From positions 400,456,502 through 400,520,501 of the forward strand of contig CM048750.1 of the NCBI GenBank assembly GCA_026315105.1: a DNA stretch of 64,000 bases, given 5' to 3'. Shown one piece after another: positions 33,266 to 44,739 of this stretch (positions are counted from its first letter, which is position 1; every line of letters starts with the position of its first letter). A program made the position numbers and the translations under genes. This DNA comes from Locusta migratoria. Taxonomy: Eukaryota; Arthropoda; Insecta; Orthoptera; Acrididae. The notes under the pieces were generated by a model. The model saw only the letters and a program-made list of their open reading frames with translations. It was not told where the DNA came from and did no database searches.

Positions 33266-34194
33266 AGAAATTTCTTTTCTCCCCAATTCTGTTCAGTAAG
33301 TACATCATCAGCTGTGCTATCTAATTTTCAGCATTCGTCAGTAGCACACAATTTTCAGCCTCTCTGAACTACTGTATAAGTCAACACTCCACTTCCTAAC
33401 ATTTAAATTAATATTCGGTGTTAACGAATGTCGCTTTTCCAGAAACACTACTTTTCACGTTGCCATACTGCATTTTACATCATCTGTAATGAGACCATCA
33501 TAAGATATTTTACTTCCCAAGGAACAAAACTAATTATTGTTTTGTTGCCTTATCTTATTCCTTCAGCATCGTATAATTTTCTTACAACACATTCCATTAC
33601 CGTTGTTTTGTTCTTGTTAACGATCATTCCATATGCTCCTTTCAAGACACTGTCTATTCGGTACAACTGCTCTTCCAGGTCCTTTGCTGCCTCTGATAGA
33701 ATGACAATGTCTTATACAAACTGCAAAGTTTTTATTCCTTCGCCCTTCTCCAAATTCCTCCTCGCTTTCCTTCTTAACTTGCTCGATATACAGATTCAGT
33801 AACAACGGGGAAAGGTTACAACCCTATCCCAACCATTGCTTCCCTTTCGAGCATTTCGACTCTAATGACTACTGTCTGGTATCTTACAAGTTGTAAATAA
33901 CCTTCTGTTCTCTGTATTTTACCCCTGCTGACTTCAGAATTTAACAGAGTGTATTCCAGTCAACTTTGTCAAAAGCTTTCTACAAACCTACAAAAGCTGA
34001 AACTGTAGGTTTGTTTCTTCTTAGCCTATCTTCTAAAATAAATCTTAAAGTGAGCATTGCTTCGAGTTTTCCTACATTTCTCCTACATCCAAGCTGATCT
34101 TCTCCAAGATCGGCTTCTACTGGCTAATCTATTCTTCTGTAAATAATTCGTGTTATAATTTTGCAACCATGATTTATTAAACTGACAGATCTAT

Positions 34195-34422
34195 ATAATA
34201 TTCATCTTGGGTTTGCAGCCGGATACCATCATCAACTAAACACAGTATTTCGGCAGACCAACTGCCTGCCATCTTCAGGTGAGTGCGCTGATTACACTTA
34301 CTCAGTTTCCGGCGAGTAAATGTAATCAGCGCACTCACCTGAAGATGGTAGCCAGTTGGTCTGCCGAAATATTGTGTTTAGTCGACGATGGTATCCGGCT
34401 GCAAACCCGAGATGAATATTAT
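34195..34422. repeat. Foldback with 109-bp arms and hammerhead-like core, site B
   Basis: Arms 34195-34303 and 34314-34422 are reverse complements with about 90% identity around a 10-nt loop. Each arm carries the motif read (right arm, plus strand, 34339-34369) as CTGAAGA, T, GGTAG...CTGCC, GAAAT. It lies inside the minus-strand LINE, and the flanking phrase GACAGATCT occurs on both sides (about 34184 and 34456). Confidence 0.85.
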
Positions 34423-34475
34423 CAGTTATTACGCCGGGAAAGACTACGCAACCACTGACAGATCTGTAATTTTCA

Positions 34476-34679
34476 AAATGTTCAAATTCAAATGTTTGTA
34501 GAGTCTATGGGACTTAACTACGGGGTCATCAGTCCCTAAACTTACAAACTACTTATGAACTAGCTAATCCTAAGGACGGCACAAATCTCCATGCCCGAGG
34601 GGGGATTCGAACCCCCGACCGTAGTGGCCGTGCAGACCGTGACTGGAGCGCCTCAGTCCCCTCGGCCACCGCGGCCGGC
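34476..34679 (-). mobile_element. tRNA-derived SINE (type A head) inside a LINE
   Basis: Complete element, with TSD CTGTAATTTTCA at 34464-34475 and 34680-34691. The flanking sequence is LINE 3' coding DNA, so this is a nested insertion. Confidence 0.93.
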
Positions 34680-35458
34680 CTGTAATTTTCACACCTGTCT
34701 TTCTTTCTTTGGAATTTTCGGTATTACACTTTTTCTAAAGTCTGCGGCTAACTTTCTGCCTCACACATCTTGCACGGCAGGTGGAATAGTTTTGCCATGG
34801 CTAGCTGTCCAGGAGACTTCAGTGGCTCTCGCGGAACGTGCTCTACTCTAGGAGCTTTCTTTCGACCTGGGTCTTTCAGTGCTCTGTCAACTTCTCTCAG
34901 TATAGTATCTCTTATCTCATCTTCATCCACTTCCCCTTCCCTTTCTACATACGACACTGACCTGAAATTAGTTTTGTTTGTAGAGCCCCTCTATATCTAC
35001 TTTCCACTTTTAAGGTTTCCCTTCGTTCCTAAAAACTGATTTTCCACATGATATTCATACGGATTGTTTTCTTGGCTACAAATGTCTCTCTTATTTTCCT
35101 GTAGGCGGTATCTATCATTCCCCAGTTATACGTTTTTAAACAGACTTGCATTTGTCCTCTAACCACTCCTGCTTCGCCATTTTCCACTGCTTGTCAATCT
35201 CATTTTTAGTAATCTTTACTCCATTTTACTTGCTTCATTCACTGCAATGATCCTCTCTTGCCTCCAATATTTCATCTCTCAAAGCTACTCAACCATCTTC
35301 TACTGCGTTACTTCCCCTTTTTCTGTCAGTTGTTGCTTGAAACTTCCTCGGAAATCCTCAAAAACCTCGGGTTCCTGTCTTCTATCCAGTTATCATCTCT
35401 TTATGCAGTTTTTTCAGTTTCAGTCTACAGTTCACAACAAATAAGATATGGTCAGAGT

Positions 35459-37186
35459 GGCTAGAAGGCAAATGCAGGTCTGTAGAAGAATGTATAAATA
35501 GAGCAAAAAAGATACCGCCTACAGAAAAATAAAAGAGACATTTGGAGACAAGAAAAACAACTGTATGAATATAAAGATCTAAGATGGAAAATTAGTTCTC
35601 AGCAAGTAAGGGAAAGCTGAAAGATGGAAAGAGTATATAGAGCGGCTCTACAAAGGAAATGAACTTAGAGACAATATTGTAGGAAGGGAAGAGGATGTAG
35701 ATGAAGATGAAATATGAGATACTATACTGAGAGAAGAATTTGACAGCGCACTGAAAGACCTAAGTCGAAGTTAGGCCCCTGGAGTGAACGACATTCCCCA
35801 AGAACTACTGAAGTCTCTGGGAGAGCCAGCCATGACACAACTATTTCACCTGGTTCGTAAGATGTATGAGACAGGGAAAATACTCTCAGGGGTTAAGAAA
35901 TTTTAATAAGTCATGATTGCAAAATTTTAACACGAATTATTTACAGAAGAATGGAAAAGCTGGTAGAAGCCGGGGAAGACCTGTTTGGATTCAGGAGAAA
36001 TTTAGAAACACGGGAGGCAATCCTCACTTTACGGCTTATCCTAGAAGATAGAGTAAGGAAAGGCAAACCTACATTTCTAGCTTTGTAGATTTGGAAGAAG
36101 CTTTTGACAATGGTATTCAATTTGTACATAGAGCAAGCTATAAAGGAAAGCAAGAAGAAATTTGGAGAAGGAATTGAAGTTCAGGGTGAAGAAATAAAAC
36201 CTTTGCGTTTAGCTGATGATATTGTAATTCTGTCAGAGACAGCAAAGGACCTGGAGGAACAATTGAACGGAATAGACAGTGTGTTGAAAGGAGCATGTAA
36301 GATCAACATTAACAGCAGCAAAACAAGGGTAATGGAATGTAGTCTCAGAAAATAGGCGATGCTGCAGGAATTAGATTAGGTAAGGAATCAATGAAGGTGG
36401 TAAATGAGTTTTGTTAATTGGGCAGTAACATATGATGATCGCTCTACAGAGGGTATAAAATGCAGAATGGCAATGGGAAGAAAAGCCTCTTTGAAAAGGA
36501 GAAATTTGTTAACATCGAATATTAATTTAAGCGTAAGGAAGTCGTTTCTGAAGGCATTTGTGTGGAGTGCTGCCTTGTATGGGAGTGAACATGGGCAATG
36601 AACAGTGCGGACAGGAATAGGATAGAGGCTTTTGAAATGTGGTGTTACAGAAGAATTCTGACGATTAGGTGGGTAGATCGCGTAATTAGTGAGGAGGTAC
36701 TGATGAGAACTGGGGAGAAAAGGAATTTATGGCATTCTTCGACCAAAAGAAGGGATCGATTGATATGACTCTAAAATGTTTCATATGTTTGTATAGCTTA
36801 TGGGACTTAACTATGGGGTCATCAGTCCCTAAACTTACAAACTACTTATGAACTAGCTAATCCTAAGGACGGCACAAATATCCCGAGGGGGATTCGAAGC
36901 CCCACCCGTAGTGGCCGTGCAGACCGTGACTGGAGCGCCTGAGTCCCCTCGGCCACCGCGGCCGGCGATAGGACACATTCTTAGACATCAAGGAATTATG
37001 AATTTAGCATTGGAGGGACGTATGTGGAGTAAAAATCGTAGAGGGAAACCAAGAGACGATTATAGTAAGCAGATTCAAATGGATGTAGATTGCCGTTCTT
37101 ATGAGGAGATGCAGAGGCTTGCTCAGGATTGAGTAGGGTGGAGAGCCGCATCAAACCAGTCTCCTGACTGAAAGCACAACAACAAC
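35459..37186 (+). pseudogene. RTE-like LINE, plus strand, nested and 5'-truncated
   Basis: It begins abruptly near 35459 in coding sequence and carries, in order: the acidic EDVDEDE region (about 35690), APGVNDIPQELL near 35777, FGEGIEVQGEEIKPL with LADDIVILS near 36167-36235 (here the catalytic box reads LADD, normally F/YADD), KINININSSKT-like coding near 36305, and RKSFLKAFVWSAALYGSE near 36535-36590. The 3' end after the stop near 37129 finishes GACTGAAAGCACAACAACAACA, the CAA-type tail of the family. Many stops and a large deletion near 36100 (palm region lost) make it dead. A SINE lies in it at 36774-36965. Confidence 0.8.
36774..36965 (-). mobile_element. tRNA-derived SINE (type A head) inside the nested LINE
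   Basis: The minus-strand element is complete but lacks CATGG and part of the tail. Flanks TGATATGAC (left) and CGATAGGAC (right) are an imperfect TSD; joining the flanks restores the LINE reading GATCGATTGATAGGACA. Confidence 0.88.
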
Positions 37187-37939
37187 ATGGTCAGAGTCTG
37201 CATCTGCCACTGGATATATCTTACAGTTTAAAACCTGGTTCCGAAATATACGTCTTACCATTATAATATCAATCCAGTACCTTTTGGTGTCTCCTGGTAT
37301 CTTCCACGTATAATACCACCATTCATGATTCTTGAACCAAGTATTTGTAATGATGAAATAAGTTCTGTGTGAAAAATTCGAACAGTTAGCTTACTCTTAC
37401 ATTCGTTTTCTTCAGTTCAAATTCATCTACTATTTTTACTTTCCTTCCTTTTTCTACTACCGAATACCAATCCACGATCACAGTCATGTTTTCCTCTCCC
37501 TTAACCGTCTAAATAATTTCCTTTACCTCCTCATACATTTATCTGATCTCCTCATCATCGGCGAGCTAGTTGGCACATAAACTTGTACAACTGGGGTCAG
37601 TGTTTGTATCTATCATGACTACAATAATGCGATCACTGCACTGTTCATAGTTGTTTCGGTCTTGCTCTTGCGACGATTCCTCGATTTCTAGGCACTCCCG
37701 TTTCCTCTGCATATGTCTCTACCATCTTAGCGTACTTTCTCGGCTCTTCTTCCCTATGGGCTGCACTTTCACTGTTGCACTGATGTACTCATTCGTTAGT
37801 GTACGTTTTTGCTCGTTCACCTTAGTATTCTAGTTTCTGCCACTGGCACCTCTTTGTCTCGGGCTCTCAGAACTGGCCAGGTTTCCGCACTACGCAGCTT
37901 CGCAGGCCTCGGCACAGACTCGTAAATCCCCGTTCTACA

Positions 37940-38275
37940 GCTATCTGTTGTGGCGTAAAGTCGGCGCCACACGCCAGACGCATGACAACGATCGTGCAGA
38001 AGGCAGCGGACGACCGGCAGCCAATAACACGCCGGCGCCGCGCCTCCTGGAGGGAGAAACCGAGAAGCGCGCCCTCTACAAGCTGCTATATCTAGGCCGA
38101 CGTGCGTCTCGGAGAGCCCATCTGAACTCGGCTCCAAAATAGGCGGTCACTAGGACTCAGTGCAGTATCGTACTGAAGACGACGTCGCCGCGAGAAGAGA
38201 CACAGACGTCATAAGTTGAATACATTTGTAAATATGAGTAAATAAAACTTGTACTGAAGTAATTTATCCATTTCA
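37940..38275 (+). other. Possible solo LTR
   Basis: A GC-rich 5' half beginning TGTTGTGGCGTAAAG is followed by TATATCTAGG (near 38086) and an AATAAAACTTG poly(A)-type signal (near 38238), the order expected of an LTR. No TSD was confirmed and no internal retrotransposon sequence adjoins it. Confidence 0.3.
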
Positions 38276-38348
38276 GAAACCGTTCAGGTTATAAATTAAT
38301 AAAATTCAGCAACCAGTTTGTTTTGATTATTTATTTTATTTTTGACGA

Positions 38349-38381
38349 CTGGTTTCGGGTGCTTGAGTGCCCTTCTTCCGG
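38349..38381 (-). ncRNA. Hammerhead-like core motif, site E
   Basis: On the minus strand the order is CGGAAGA, one A, GGG...CCC, then GAAACCAG. The first base differs from the CTGANGA seen at the other sites and no palindromic partner arm was found. Confidence 0.3.
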
Positions 38382-38389
38382 TCTCTATA

Positions 38390-39270
38390 CAGACAAAAAA
38401 GTGCATCGGTATACAGTAAAGGCTATAAAACGTACAAAAGTCGGTTACAGAAATTTGAAGCAGTTTGGAACCAAATATATTGTAATAAAAGATATGTTCA
38501 TATAATGGGATAAAATTAACACTTACATTTTAGTATCGTTGCTTAATGAATGTACATGCTAGTAGGAGAATCGACACTAGGTGCAGAAATTATGCAATGA
38601 ATAACAACGAGCAGTTAACAAAGTATCTATGGATGAGCCTCATAGTGAAAGAGTACAAATAAATAAGGAAAAAGGCTATGGGAAAACAGTAATACTCGAT
38701 GTGTTGAAAAGAAAAGCGTGAAGAGGGGAGCAGGTGACTGATAAAACGGTTGCTTAACAGATTAATATTCACTAGTATAAGAAGTACAGTGATAAGTGGC
38801 GCCATAGACGGAATATTTCGGAACTAGCAGGTGACACAGTAGTAGGATGCTTAGAATGTCACTGTCAGGGCATCTGTCAATATAAAGAATTTGTCATACT
38901 GTCTATGGCTTCAAATATTAATGGGGATAGATTGAGAAGCGATTCTCATACAACAAATAAGTTATGGATGTGGGTTATAAGTTTTAAGATGCGTGAACTA
39001 ATGTGCAAAGAAATGTGAATGGTTACAGTAATATTAACGTAGTGTTGCAATTGGTTCATCTGGTCAGAATAGTGAAGAAAGTTAAACAATCAACTTGCTA
39101 GAAATATACCAAAGAGGACAATCATGTAGAGCAGATCGCAGTGCTTTAAGACACAATAAGAGTAGGTGGTGGCTGGTTTTCTAAAAATAAATAGTCACTA
39201 TCATAATGGTAGTGACTATTTCTCAGTTCAGATTAACAAAGTGGAGGCATAAAATAACCTATTTTTAATA
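38390..39270. other. Unassigned AT-rich stretch
   Basis: It holds one small perfect hairpin, AAATAGTCACTATCA / TGGTAGTGACTATTT at 39188-39221. Otherwise nothing. Confidence 0.4.
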
Positions 39271-39274
39271 TGAC

Positions 39275-39301
39275 GTGTGTGTGTGTGTGGGGGGGGGGGG
39301 G
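39275..39301. repeat. (GT)n then G run
   Basis: GTGTGT repeats passing into 14 G. Confidence 0.9.
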
Positions 39302-39329
39302 TGATATTACGCGTAAGCAATGTGTTGCA

Positions 39330-39880
39330 CGAATTCCGTTTTGACCACTGAGGTGCAAAGACGAGAGTCGGCACCCTCGACGTGCGAGGTGTGGTGTGGT
39401 GAGCAGTGCTGCTGGGACTGTCTCCGCGGCTGCCACGGCCTGCTGCCGCCTCCTCACAACTGCTCACCTATCTGCCCACAAGTGCTGACAACTCCGTGCC
39501 GACAAGTAGTTCCGCTGTTATCCGCGCACAAGGTGGCTATATCGTGCGTTCAGCGCGTGTGCAAGACTGTAGCTGAACAATACGAAGCCTCGATCACAGG
39601 GTGATAAGTGTGCAACGCTTCGAGTGGCGAGCGGAGGTGTTGAGCTGCATACGCGGCGCAGGCTCAGGCTCAGGCTCAGTGGCGCGCAGAGGCCGGCTGC
39701 AAGGCCGCGGCACGCCCACCGCCACCGCCAGCGCAGCGCACAATAACACCAAGTGGCCGTACAGCGGCAGCGGGGCGAAGTGAAGCCAGCCGAGAGAGAG
39801 AGAGAGAGCAAGAGCGAGAGCGCGGGATCCGGCCAGCGCGAAGTGGCGGCCGCAGCAGACGCCGTCACCTAAAGCGTCAA
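39330..39880. other. CpG-rich patch
   Basis: GC-rich, with GGCTCAGGCTCAGGCTCAG at 39660-39678 and GAGAGAGAGAGAGAG near 39793. Open frames on both strands have only low-complexity content. Confidence 0.4.
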
Positions 39881-39884
39881 CCTA

Positions 39885-41135
39885 TTATTCCCATAAATAA
39901 TTACAAATTTCACCTACGGATAGTAAATCATACTATTACATAAAACAGAAGCACCTTTTTCCGCTGCCTGTCCCTTTAACCTTTTATATCTCGAGAAGTA
40001 CCGAACGTATCGTCATTTGGTACGTTTTAGTCTCTTCTTTAGAATCCTGGGATACTCTTAGGGTACATTTAATAACGATACGAATATATATAAAAAACAA
40101 CTAAAATAACAATCATAATGTAGAATCGTTTACCGCTTCTGCACTTTAGTCAGCTCTGGAGCCTAAACTATATTAGCTAGACCAGTGTACTTAGTATAAA
40201 CTTGCAGAACTGACAAACATCTCCAAAAAAACACGAGAGAGCATGTCTCTAAATTTTACGAATGAACCGCATTTATCATTTTTCCCTTCTAAAGCGCTCA
40301 CGCCAGATGGCTTCAGACTACAGATATAGTGATTGTGGCAGATCTCTAAAAGTTACACATATGATCTACCGATCTTTTTCTTTTTTTAAATCGTTAGGAG
40401 TTCTATATTTCTATACTATGTACTTTGGCGCAGGTCACGAAAGTGCAAGTGGTAAACCATTCTACGTTATTATCCTTATTTAAATTATTTCTCCTTTTCG
40501 TATTGCTATTCAATGTAGCCCACGTTCAACACAGGATTATATGGAAGAAATTGATATGTTCTGCAGTTCTCGAGTTAAAGTAGTTTAAAGATTACCTGTG
40601 CAAAGCCGGAGCATCTCAGCTAATACAATAAATAAAAAGTGTTAAGTCATAATTATTCTATACCAAATTTCAAATGTTTATCAATATTGGTCACAGAGTA
40701 CAAGGTGAGTGGGCAACAGAATCTGTGCTCGCTGGTGGTCAAGCTAGCTGGAAGTAAAGAGTAGAAATTGAAAAGTTCCGTCACTCTATTGTATCCAAAT
40801 TTGTGAGAAAACCAGGGGAGCTATAAAAAAGTTGTTTAAATAAAAAGGAAAGTTCATTCCATTATCTACAACTTTCTCACTGACGAAAATTTCCTGACCA
40901 CAAAAAACAATAACAAAAACAAAAAAAAGTAGCAGGCGACGAAGTTTTCCATGTCACAATTTTTATTTCGTATAAAAGTAATAGTTTCAATTATTATTTT
41001 TATACAAACACAATGCGTATTGTACTTACTAAGAACACTGTAGCATTCCTTCAGTATTCAGCTGCCGGCGTGAAAAATTTGGTATTTTTTTCCGTGTCCT
41101 AAGGGGTTCAATTGAGAATGTAGTTAAGGCGAGCG
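39885..41135. other. Unassigned AT-rich stretch
   Basis: Short open frames only, no motif. Confidence 0.4.
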
Positions 41136-41139
41136 CCAC

Positions 41140-41637
41140 TTGAAGAACTGGGCATTTATCGACCCCGCTCCGTTCCTACAGCCAAGCAGAATGTCTGCCG
41201 ACGGTATGGCCTCTCTGTGCGCCTCTCTGTGTACAGACTACAACTGCAGCCAGAGTCTCGGCAGCTGCTCAGCGGCCTTCTCTCCAGCCGGTGTAGCGTC
41301 GGTGCAGCGCGCTCGCCGACAGGGCTGGCAGACCCCCCACCCCATCCCAGTGCTAGTCGAGCCCCTCGGATCTAGCGGCAACCGGCACGCCCGCTGCCTC
41401 TTCGTATTGACTGACGACCTTCAATTCTTTCACTTCGCCACTAGACCGGACAACGCCGCGCGGCATGGGAGCGCTGTCTCAGCCATCAAACCACGGTTTC
41501 GGCAGCCGCTCCAGTCGGAGAATCTCCCTCGGACACGGATGTCTACTATCTCTTCCCGTTGGGAAGGAAAAGAGGCCCACCAATGGAACAGAGAGACTGA
41601 ATCTGACGGTCAGTTAAGTGATCTCGTAATGGACTGA
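41140..41637 (+). CDS. Unassigned 165-codon open frame in GC-rich DNA
   Basis: The frame runs from ATG at 41140 to TGA at 41635-41637. The product is Ser/Arg/Pro-rich with three Cys near residues 27-37 and a charged C-terminus. It has no signal peptide, membrane segment or domain I recognise. GC composition alone can keep a frame of this length open. It could equally be a fragment of a retrotransposon polyprotein or a host exon; there is no flanking support for either. Confidence 0.25.
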   Translation: MKNWAFIDPAPFLQPSRMSADGMASLCASLCTDYNCSQSLGSCSAAFSPAGVASVQRARRQGWQTPHPIPVLVEPLGSSGNRHARCLFVLTDDLQFFHFATRPDNAARHGSAVSAIKPRFRQPLQSENLPRTRMSTISSRWEGKEAHQWNRETESDGQLSDLVMD

Positions 41638-41830
41638 CCGAGATACGGAACCCGAAGGACGCGAACTCTGGCAGGAGACCAATAAACAGTCCCCCGACTC
41701 TACAAGAAGCGCTCCAATGTTTGTAATGCTAGGGGCCCGTTTACACTCTGTTAGCAACACTGTTGGTGGCTACTGCTAGACTGCCGATCCAACACAGAAA
41801 CAGTGCTCCGAGGCTATGTCGGCAAAGATG

Positions 41831-42024
41831 TTCAGATGTTTGTTAAGCTTAACGCACTTCACTGCGGGGTCATCAGTCCCTAAACTTACAAACTACTTAT
41901 GAACCACCTTACACTAAAGACAGCCCAAACATCCATGCCCGAGGGGGGATTCGAACCCCCGACGGGGAACGATCTCGAGCATCGTAGCATAGCGCCTCAA
42001 TGCGCTCGGCCGCTCCGCCGCGGC
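41831..42024 (-). mobile_element. tRNA-derived SINE (type C head), full length
   Basis: GCCGCGGCGGAGCGGCCGAG head and complete core on the minus strand. The TSD ATGTCGGCAAAGATG / ATGTCGGTAAAGATG (41816-41830 and 42025-42039) matches at 14 of 15 positions. Confidence 0.92.
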
Positions 42025-42039
42025 ATGTCGGTAAAGATG

Positions 42040-42450
42040 AAAGGAACATTTTTCTGTGGCCTGTTACTACGAACTACCGCTACGCAGCGCTAGTGTTCGT
42101 TTTTATTTTGCTACTGATCCGAGTATTATGCCGTATGTCGTCATTTTCGCTGTTCCGTGAGATGGAGTGTAACGTGGAGAAAGTTTACTATCTTATATGA
42201 GGACGGGCAGTGGTTGTGGAACGTGCACTTTGAAACATACAAGAATATGAGAAAGATACGTGATTCTTTCAAAATAAACAAAACTAAAATAATAATAAAA
42301 GATAGTGTGCAGCTGGGTACCAGCAGCAGTGACATTGATAAGAAAATAAAACCTCTTGTCTCACAATGCCGGCAGGAGGAAAGGAAAATAGAAGTGAGTT
42401 TAAAATCAGGACTTGAGGGGTCAGTCTAAGTACAATCCAAAGTGATTTGC
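42040..42450. other. Spacer
   Basis: AT-rich; nothing recognised. Confidence 0.35.
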
Positions 42451-42754
42451 ATATAATTTCATAAAATGCATTTTTAAAAATCATCAGCTGTTTATTCAAA
42501 ACCTTATATATCTACCAGTATCGGTCAATAGACCATCTTCATGGATGAAAAGGTGTTAAAACTGAATGGTAAAATGTATCAAATAAAATTCATCTAGCCA
42601 TCTACCTAGAGGTATTTTATTTGATGCATTTTACCATTCAGTTTTAACACCTTTTTATCCATGAAGATGGTGTATTGACCGAAACTGGTAGACATATAAG
42701 GTTTTGAATAAGCAGCTGATGGTTTTTTAAAAATGCATTTTATGAAATATATTA
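42451..42754. repeat. Foldback with about 143-bp arms and hammerhead-like core, site C
   Basis: Left arm about 42451-42593 and right arm about 42609-42754 are reverse complements at roughly 90% (for example ATTCAAAACCTTATAT on the left and ATATAAGGTTTTGAAT on the right). The core in the right arm (42661-42685) reads ATGAAGA, T, GGTG...GACC, GAAAC; in the left arm the last block is changed to GATAC. Confidence 0.85.
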
Positions 42755-42769
42755 CGGCTGTTGACACTC

Positions 42770-43280
42770 GCCTCACCAAAGCTTCAATTTGCATATAACT
42801 TTCAATTTTCCTGGACTTACCACTGCAGTCATTCAACTGGGATCCCATTTATTGTCGTGGATGTGCGGTGTTTTAGTGACATCAACATACATGAATTACC
42901 CTTACACAATCCTTCAAACAAACTTTGACAAACCTCAGGAACTATTTTAGTGGTACGAGTGTCCTGTTGCAAGAAAACGGAGGGGTACAACCCTTTAATA
43001 TTAACCAAAATTTAAAAACCTGAAGACCATATTTTTGCGAAATTACGAAATCGAGAACCGTTTTCCACATTCAGTTCACAAAGCATGTTATTCCCACCAC
43101 GGCTTCTAAAGCGTGTTTTGCTTCACCACCGATGACTTCGTCATTCTTTGAGTCTTCTTCATTGATCTGTCAATAATAACGCAGCTCCACTTGCTAATGT
43201 TTCTTCCTTCACTCTCGACATAGCTTAGCTCTGAGAATTCCGTAAAGCAAATACACACAGAGGCTTACTGTAGCAGACTA
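42770..43280. other. Spacer
   Basis: Nothing recognised. Confidence 0.35.
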
Positions 43281-43282
43281 TC

Positions 43283-44734
43283 GGCCGAGTGCACCAGCCT
43301 CGGTCAAAAGTCAGCCGCGGTCAAGTCGGCATTTAACCGTGGTCAACTCAAGTTTCTGGTGCACCGACACCGATCAAAGTTAAACGAGGGAGTTGATCGC
43401 GGTTAAATTTGATCGCGGCTGACGCCCGGTTTTGTCGAGATGACCAGCGTTATAGGAGTGTGCAGTATCAAGATGGCGGCGCGTTTTGATGTTTTAGACG
43501 GAACTGACAAAGATTTATTTTACCTCGATCATTTAAATCGGGATCAAAACCGGAACGTAGTGATTGTGGAAAGGGGGACTCTTTTGAAGATTACAGTGAC
43601 AAAAAGTTCGAAGAAAGATTTTGTTTGTCCAAAGAAAGTGTGGTGATTGTTAAACCAAATCAATGACAGGTTAGAATTTCCTACCGATAGAAATAACCCT
43701 ATTTCGCCTATGAACAGACTATTGATTACGTTAAGTGCATATGCATCTGGTGCATTTAACATACTTATTGGTGACAACAGTAACATATATAACGATGACA
43801 CATTGTCAGGAAGAACAGTTCGCCGCGCCATAATTAATGAATACTTCCAGTAAGGTAACTATCAAATTCAGAAAAAGTTTGAATAACAAATTACGATATG
43901 TTCCGTAACTATAATCGTAAAGCTTTCGTATTGTTAAAACATGTTATCTGTATATTTCTGTTACCAGGTGAACATGCGGTGCATGGGAAAATACGCTGTG
44001 AACAACAATGACATTTGTGTTGATTTGTTCGAAACAATAAATCATAATTTATGTAATTATATAAATCTGTCTTAGGGTGTTTTTAATAATCATTTCTCTT
44101 TGCAATATGACTGTATTCGGCAAAATTTTACGACGCTTCTCGCTGGGCTCCAGTGCTTGTGTTGGCAACAGATGGACAATGAAGAGTAGAATTGCGTTAA
44201 TACTTTTCACAAGCTACAGAGTAAATGTTATTGCTGCTCGTTTCACTCGCAGCAAAATTAATACTGTACCTGCTCTATGGTTGAAAGGTTCTTGTATGTA
44301 CCCTTGTCCGTTCAGAAGAAAATAATTTTCGTTTTAATTGAAGTTGTCACGAAAAAATATTTATTGGTCATCGTAGTTGTCGTCATTACCATTGGTGCCA
44401 ACATAACCACTGCAGCCCGGCGAGAAGGGTCGTGCAATTTTACCGTATTTACAATCTTGCACATACAAATCATGTGGTACTGTCATCATTCACCAAAGAT
44501 AGTCGAGAATACACTTGTAGGTAAGCTCAACTAACACCTTTGCATCACTTGGGTGTCTTCCACTGCGCTACACGGACTTGATCACGATCAAATGTACGAT
44601 TGGCTGACGACGGTTTGCTGACCGGTGATTAACGTTGGTGCACCGCAGAGACGTTTCAACCGCGGTTAACTTTTGACAGTGTTCTCGGAACCCTTGATTA
44701 TCGTGCTCTTTGACCGAGGCTGGTGCACTCGGCC
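43283..44734 (+). mobile_element. PIF/Harbinger element with perfect 26-bp TIRs
   Basis: GGCCGAGTGCACCAGCCTCG continuing GTCAAA (43283-43308) is repeated exactly inverted at 44709-44734. Subterminal repeats of GATCGCGG/ACCGCGGTTAA type lie inside both ends. The interior carries a Harbinger nuclease fragment. Possible 3-bp TAT flanks (43279-43281, 44736-44738) are one base off the TIR on each side, so the TSD is uncertain. Confidence 0.85.
43473..43853 (+). pseudogene. Harbinger (HARBI1-like) transposase N-terminal part, internally deleted
   Basis: From the ATG at 43473 the protein reads MAARFDVLDG..., then in the next frame SFEDYSDKKFEERFCLSKES (about 43578-43637), and then, after another shift, NQINDRLEFPTDRNNPISP and LITLSAYASGAFNILIGD (about 43650-43785). 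The F.LSK..V block followed by L...L.FPT.R..P.SP...LL..L..YASG.F....GD is the N-terminal half of HARBI1-like nucleases. After this, where the DDE catalytic region should begin, the sequence changes to VRRAIINEYFQ and a TAA, which looks like the C-terminus of the Myb/SANT partner protein. An internal deletion has therefore probably fused the two genes. Two frameshifts and loss of the catalytic domain make it inactive. Confidence 0.75.
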
Positions 44735-44739
44735 ATATA

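Larger units (their letters stand above)
33270..37790 (-). mobile_element. RTE-like LINE on the minus strand, split by later insertions
   Basis: Reading leftwards, 37790-37190 holds the endonuclease-side part and 35446-33270 the reverse transcriptase. Recognisable minus-strand pieces are DRVLKGAYGMIVNK-like coding near 33660-33610, LNLYIEQVKKESEEEFGEG at 33802-33746 and RKKAPRVEHVPREPL near 34855-34815 (the K.APG....P.E block). The copy carries stops and is inactive. It has been interrupted by a foldback (34195-34422), a SINE (34476-34679) and a second LINE in the opposite direction (about 35459-37186). The direct repeat ATGGTCAGAGT on either side of that second LINE (35448-35458 and 37188-37198) marks the insertion point. 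The 5' limit near 37790 is approximate. Confidence 0.75.

Noticed and set aside
43646..43853. Independent small host gene
   Set aside because: The sequence is the HARBI1-like N-terminal block inside TIRs, so it belongs to the transposon.
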